A stretch of DNA of 64,000 bases. Source: Bacillota bacterium. Lineage in GTDB: Bacteria; Bacillota; UBA4882; UBA8346. Position 1 is the stretch's first letter. Every line of letters starts with the position of its first letter. The notes beneath the pieces are model-generated. The model was given only the letters and a program-made list of their open reading frames with translations, made no database searches and was not told the DNA's origin. The position numbers and the translations under genes were made by a program. Positions 60,204 to 64,000 of this stretch are shown here, piece after piece. The stretch is from the NCBI GenBank assembly GCA_023426245.1, contig JAFABB010000050.1, positions 62,001 through 126,000 of the forward strand. Reading direction: 5' to 3'.

Positions 60204-60665
60204 ATGGCATTCGCCGATGATCGCTTAACTCTATGGATTATTTCGGGGGTAATTGGATCGATAGTTCGAGAGCTATTTGATTTTTTTGTTATTTGGATGG
60301 GATTACCTATCATTCATATTGCTTCTTTGGCAGCAGATCTATTTACCAACAATATGAATGATGTCAAATCATTGATAGGTATACTAACGGGTATAGTAAC
60401 CGATTGGATTATGGGGGCAGTTATCGGGGTTATCATCGGTCTTGTTTTGCAGTGGAGTGGTTGTCGAAATTATTTATTAAAAGGTATTGGGATTGGTCTT
60501 ATGGGTTGGGTTGCTATTTTCGGTTTTTTAGTTGCAGGGATGCCTCATGTATTTATGTTTAAACCAACAATCCTGAATACTTTTTTTGCTTTAGTGCCTC
60601 ATAGCATATATGCAGGCATAACCGCCTTCTGTATTATAAGGTTTACCAAAATAAAGAGTCGCTAG
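60204..60665 (+). CDS. Small membrane protein of unknown function (4 TM)
   Basis: 153 aa, about four hydrophobic segments (LWIISGVIGSIV, GILTGIVTDWIMGAVIGVIIGLVLQW, GIGIGLMGWVAIFGFLVAG, FALVPHSIYAGITAFCII) with a basic C-terminus. AAGGAGG precedes the ATG. It somewhat resembles YqhR-type uncharacterised membrane proteins of Firmicutes, but I do not claim membership. The structured element at 60005-60149 lies directly upstream. Confidence 0.72.
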   Translation: MAFADDRLTLWIISGVIGSIVRELFDFFVIWMGLPIIHIASLAADLFTNNMNDVKSLIGILTGIVTDWIMGAVIGVIIGLVLQWSGCRNYLLKGIGIGLMGWVAIFGFLVAGMPHVFMFKPTILNTFFALVPHSIYAGITAFCIIRFTKIKSR

Positions 60666-60766
60666 AACTGATACGCAATCAATACCTATGGTGGAAGGCC
60701 CCATGCCTGATTTGGCAGAAGGACTGTTACGAAATGGTAATATTGTGTTTTATTTTTGCTTTAAGG

Positions 60767-61354
60767 TTAAGACCATGCTTTTTTATGGATACCACCATTT
60801 TTTGCATCGATATATTCACTTAATTTTACGTAACCCCATGTTGCATAAGAAAACCATAATGTGAAATTAGCCAATCTCAGTATGAAATTAGGCTCAATAA
60901 ACATTCCTAAGTTGACGAGTACTCTGGAATAGATCATACTCATGACGATTCCTGATATAGGAAATATATAAATGATTGGCTTTTGTTTAGGCAATAGATA
61001 GAAGTAGATAATATAAAAGGCACACCAGGATATTGGCGAGGCAAATGGTAAATAACCATACCCGAAGGGATAAAAGTTAATCCATCTAAAAAGATTTGTA
61101 AAATGACCAATTGTTAGTCCTACCACATCATAGAGACTGCCGAATATAAGTCCATATGCAAAAAGGCGACGAATTTCAGCCCTTGGAACAAATACCACAA
61201 GTAGGAGAAGAAATATTGTTAGTTTTATGAGGTATAAATAGCAAATTGGCATTAAAATTTTAACCTTCAGTGTTTTAAACTTCATATACGGAAGTTCTTT
61301 GGGATATTCAAGCTTAGGATGATAAATTATTATTGTCATTTTTTTTAAAATCAT
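60767..61354 (-). CDS. CBO0543-like membrane protein of unknown function
   Basis: 195 aa, minus strand, five or six hydrophobic segments. The overall pattern (N-terminal basic stretch, RRLFAYGLIFGSLYDVVGL, YPFGYGYLPFASPISWCAFYIIYFYLLPKQ) is reminiscent of the CBO0543 family of clostridial and bacillus membrane proteins. The start is uncertain: ATGs at 61354, 61339 and 61285 are in frame and none has a good ribosome site. No function is known. Confidence 0.6.
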   Translation of the reverse strand: MILKKMTIIIYHPKLEYPKELPYMKFKTLKVKILMPICYLYLIKLTIFLLLLVVFVPRAEIRRLFAYGLIFGSLYDVVGLTIGHFTNLFRWINFYPFGYGYLPFASPISWCAFYIIYFYLLPKQKPIIYIFPISGIVMSMIYSRVLVNLGMFIEPNFILRLANFTLWFSYATWGYVKLSEYIDAKNGGIHKKAWS

Positions 61355-61403
61355 GTAGGGGTTGAAAATTTTTCAATAGAGATGTTTAAACAAAGCGAAA
61401 AAT

Positions 61404-61426
61404 CGAGGATAATACCTCGTTTTTTA
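61404..61426 (+). terminator. Small terminator hairpin upstream of the multicopper oxidase
   Basis: CGAGG-ATAATA-CCTCG (61404-61419) followed by TTTTTTAT. Short stem; position suggests a 5' attenuator for the oxidase or a terminator of an unseen short transcript. Confidence 0.45.
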
Positions 61427-61607
61427 TGTCCAAATGTCCAACCCTTGGGAATTTTGCAATTCATTTTATTGCATAATTATGATTTACTATATAAGTTTAT
61501 TGCATTTTTTATTACGATATGGTCGTGAATTGGAGAAAATCAAATTCATTTGTGAAATCTTATACATATATTAAATTGAAAATTTATGCATAGGAGGGAT
61601 TTTTTTA

Positions 61608-63140
61608 ATGTTACTCACAAAATTTAAGGATAAATTACCAATACCCAAGGTTCTAAGACCAATATACCGGGATGAGGAAAAAACTTATTATGAAATTAAA
61701 ATGGTCCAAACAAAGCAGTCGCTTCATAGTGAGCTCCCGGATACATTAATCTGGGGTTATAACGGAACCTATCCCGGCCCGGTGATTGAAGCCCGAAAGG
61801 ATGAGAAAGTGATGATCCAATGGAAAAATGACCTTCCCGACACACACTTTCTCCCTGTCGATAAAACGCTGCATGGCGCCATGGATGCTCCAGAAGTCCG
61901 TACTGTGACTCATCTGCACGGCGCCAAGGTAAAGCCGGAGAGTGACGGTTACCCTGAAGCTTGGTTTACCAGAAATTATCAGGAGACCGGACCAACTTTC
62001 GTCCATCAGACATATTGCTACACCAATCATCAACAAGCCGCCACACTGTGGTATCATGATCATGCCATGGGAATAACGCGATTGAATGTTTATGCCGGGC
62101 TAGCCGGATTTTACCTGATCCGTGACAAATTTGAAAAAGTATTGAATCTTCCTCAAGGCGAATTTGAAATTCCACTGCTAATTCAAGACCGTTCCTTTAA
62201 TCACGATGGTTCCCTTTTTTATCCCAGTCAGCCGCAGCCACCGGTTCCCGGCGTCAATCCATCCATTACCCCCGGAGTGGATGGGGACACTATTTTGGTC
62301 AATGGAAAAGTTTGGCCGTATTTAGTGGTGGAACCACGCAAATACCGGTTCAGGATTTTAAATGGCTCCAATCACCGTTTTTATCGAATGAAAATCGAAT
62401 CTGGACCGCCAATTTACCAGATAGGAACCGATGGTGGTTTTCTGGAAGTACCGGTAAAACTGCATGAATTGATTTTGGCCCCTGCGGAACGGGCTGATGT
62501 GATCATTGATTTTACCGGTTATAACGGAAAAAGTTTGGATTTGCTCAATGACGCTCCCAGTCCTTTCCCCAACGGGACACCGGTCGATCCGGAGACTACC
62601 GGGCGAATCATGCAATTTCGGGTGGATTTACCGCTGTTTCGTCAAGACAGGAGTTGTATTCCTGATAGCCTCTATCCGGTGGTGCCTCTGGCCGAATGTG
62701 TGGTCAAAGTAAGACGGAATATGAACATGGTTGTGCAACAAGACCAATATGGCCGGTTGTTATTTCTATTAAATGGAAAGAGTTGGCATGATCCGGTAAC
62801 GGAGACTCCAAAGCTGGGCAAGGTGGAAATTTGGAACCTGATCAATCCCGGCTTTGTCGCTCATCCTGTTCATCTACATTTAGTGCAATTCCAAATTCTG
62901 AATCGACAGCCTTTTGACGTCCAGCTTTTTAATCAAACGCAGAAAATTTATTTTACCGGGCCATCCATACCGCCAGCACCCAATGAACAGGGTTGGAAGG
63001 ATACGGTTCGGAGTACTCCGGGAGAAGTGACACGGATTATTATCCGATTTGGGCCATATGCAGGCCGTTATGTCTGGCATTGCCATTTGCTTGAGCATGA
63101 AGATTATGATATGATGCGGCCCATCGATGTGCTGGAGTGA
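61608..63140 (+). CDS. cotA: CotA-like multicopper oxidase (spore-coat laccase family)
   Basis: 510 aa, almost the length of Bacillus CotA (513). Four copper-binding motifs are present: THLHGA, WYHDHAMGITRLN, HPVHLHLVQF, and YVWHCHLLEHEDYDMMRP with the T1 Cys, His and Met. It oxidises phenolics or bilirubin-like substrates and reduces O2 to water. No signal peptide, as in CotA, which is assembled on the spore coat from the mother cell. TAGGAGGG precedes the ATG. Upstream, CATATATTA at 61565-61573 fits the CATAnnnTA -10 consensus of the mother-cell sigma-K, though no matching -35 was seen. Confidence 0.92.
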   Translation: MLLTKFKDKLPIPKVLRPIYRDEEKTYYEIKMVQTKQSLHSELPDTLIWGYNGTYPGPVIEARKDEKVMIQWKNDLPDTHFLPVDKTLHGAMDAPEVRTVTHLHGAKVKPESDGYPEAWFTRNYQETGPTFVHQTYCYTNHQQAATLWYHDHAMGITRLNVYAGLAGFYLIRDKFEKVLNLPQGEFEIPLLIQDRSFNHDGSLFYPSQPQPPVPGVNPSITPGVDGDTILVNGKVWPYLVVEPRKYRFRILNGSNHRFYRMKIESGPPIYQIGTDGGFLEVPVKLHELILAPAERADVIIDFTGYNGKSLDLLNDAPSPFPNGTPVDPETTGRIMQFRVDLPLFRQDRSCIPDSLYPVVPLAECVVKVRRNMNMVVQQDQYGRLLFLLNGKSWHDPVTETPKLGKVEIWNLINPGFVAHPVHLHLVQFQILNRQPFDVQLFNQTQKIYFTGPSIPPAPNEQGWKDTVRSTPGEVTRIIIRFGPYAGRYVWHCHLLEHEDYDMMRPIDVLE

Positions 63141-63192
63141 TTTGGAGAAGTGATGAAGATTATGCTGCCGGATAGAGATCAAGGAGTTAAGC

Positions 63193-63222
63193 CGGAGGAG
63201 AGTGATCTTCTCCGTTTTTTTA
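63193..63222 (+). terminator. Terminator of the multicopper oxidase gene
   Basis: CGGAGGAGA (63193-63201) pairs with TCTTCTCCG (63206-63214), GTGA tetraloop, followed by TTTTTTT. Confidence 0.85.
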
Positions 63223-63857
63223 TTGGATATAAAAAGTTAGCTCTGTCAGAAGCAATTGAAGTAGGAGTACTTATCCAAAGATTTTAAACTGCAATGGTTA
63301 AAAACACCGATTTGATTGGGCGGGTGGAGATTGACCGGAAATCAAAAGCTCTTGTTTGGAGAGGAAGGGAATTTTTAGCAGCAACTATTTACAAATGGTA
63401 CCGTTACAATAAATATCAACCCTCTTTTTTCATTGTATTACCTCCTTTAAAAACCCCCATCACCGGATTAGGTGACGGGGGCTCTTTTATATTCCTTACT
63501 TTACCTATGAAGAAGGTTAAGTAGGTTTTAATGTTCCTCAAAACACTCTCGGATAAATATAAGTAAGCAATCGTAAAAAAACATGAGGAAAACGACGATA
63601 TTTTGGCGCCGAATTGATTGGAAATATTTTCAAAAATATATAAATTATTGAAAGGATTTTGAGCGGTCATAGGGAATATATAAATCGTTAAAATTCATTT
63701 AAGGAGTCCTTTGAACGGTAAACATCAAGGAAATTTCTAAATTAGATGACTTACAGCGGTACGAATCTTAAACCGGTCGGCGATACCTGAATGTGTAATG
63801 TTCATGATTAAATTGGATAATCGAAACTTTCAAATTTTTCATGAAGGAGTGAAAAAG
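63223..63857. other. Intergenic region with a bidirectional hairpin
   Basis: About 635 bp. A 76-codon frame at 63294-63524 has no ribosome site and runs through a hairpin at 63454-63481 (CCCCC-A-TCACC with GGTGA-C-GGGGG), so it is not accepted as a gene. The hairpin plus CTCTTTT may terminate a short transcript. Nothing else was recognised. Confidence 0.4.
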
Positions 63858-64000
63858 ATGATGATTAAAATTACCAGTATAGTCCAACGACTATTTTCGG
63901 AAATGACAAAATTACGGAACCGGATCCGGTTGGATTTCCTTTTGCTGTTCATCATGGGCCTGTTGGTTTTTGCCGGGTTACGATCTGTGTTAGTTTTTGC
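63858..64000 (+). CDS. Partial membrane protein cut by the window edge
   Basis: 47 codons are visible from tandem ATGs at 63858 and 63861 with AAGGAGTG upstream. A basic amphipathic N-terminus (SEMTKLRNRIRLD) is followed by a hydrophobic segment (FLLLFIMGLLVFAGLR). The pattern is common in the first membrane segment of sensor histidine kinases, but the sequence is too short to assign. Confidence 0.6.
   Translation, partial: MMIKITSIVQRLFSEMTKLRNRIRLDFLLLFIMGLLVFAGLRSVLVF

Noticed and set aside
63294..63524. 76-codon plus-strand frame
   Set aside because: No ribosome site, and it reads through a terminator-like hairpin at 63454-63481.
1..64000. tRNA, rRNA, integrase, prophage or toxin-antitoxin genes
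   Set aside because: None found by reading; no cloverleaf-like or phage-like sequence was recognised.

Overview
The window looks like a chromosomal segment of a fermentative, largely anaerobic member of the Bacillota (Firmicutes). Shine-Dalgarno sequences are strong (AAGGAGG type), GC is moderate, and promoters are sigma-A-like. The gene content includes a ferredoxin-dependent 2-oxoacid oxidoreductase, superoxide reductase and half-ferritins. A CotA-type multicopper oxidase hints at sporulation. The four sugar-binding proteins have cleavable signal peptides without a lipobox cysteine, and the efflux operon encodes periplasmic adaptor proteins. Both fit a diderm envelope, but this is inference. 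No tRNA, rRNA or CRISPR array was seen.

Layout. 1-7700: one probable operon for redox and oxidative stress (gamma-alpha and beta OFOR subunits, half-rubrerythrin, nitroreductase, transketolase, encapsulated ferritin EncFtn, encapsulin shell, desulfoferrodoxin), with a promoter at 150-178 and a terminator at 7652-7690. 8025-16208: a DeoR-controlled sugar module (DhaK-like protein lacking both active-site histidines, DhaL, PfkB kinase, class II aldolase, ribose-type ABC transporter). 16740-26725: a FadR-type GntR regulator with two matching operators, a galactonate branch (dgoD, broken dgoA, dgoK), a CUT1 ABC transporter, a beta-glucuronidase and a GH88 unsaturated glucuronyl hydrolase. 26796-27297: a group II intron remnant and a small Cys-rich gene. 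27594-36493: a galactosamine/tagatose-type module (HutC-type GntR, AgaS-like SIS protein, CUT1 ABC transporter, PfkB kinase, KbaZ, KbaY). 36537-39868: uridine kinase, then an XRE-cupin regulator with an acyl-CoA synthetase. 39930-41393: degenerate tandem repeats and uppP. 41690-45699: a MarR-controlled EmrAB-like efflux operon with a second adaptor. 45903-50306: a giant secreted GH3 enzyme with several carbohydrate-binding domains. 50651-58222: a NarL-type two-component system followed by a second CUT1/beta-glucuronidase cassette paralogous to the first. 58326-64000: an SLC13/ArsB-type permease behind a structured attenuator-like leader, two small membrane proteins, a CotA-like oxidase and the start of a membrane protein cut by the window edge.

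Much of the window is a plant or animal polysaccharide and glycoside utilisation region. The secreted GH3 would trim polymers, CUT1 transporters (all lacking an ATPase gene here) would import oligosaccharides, and cytoplasmic beta-glucuronidase and GH88 would release uronic acids and sugars. The galactonate and tagatose-bisphosphate branches would feed glycolysis.

The most unusual items are: the leader RNA with mutually exclusive hairpins upstream of the SLC13 permease and a second structured element facing away from it; the DhaK homologue with both catalytic His replaced by Asn; the encapsulin operon; paired operator sites that tie each GntR regulator to its cluster; two copies of a MITE-like hairpin element, each 3' of a binding-protein gene; and a decayed dgoA inside an otherwise intact operon.
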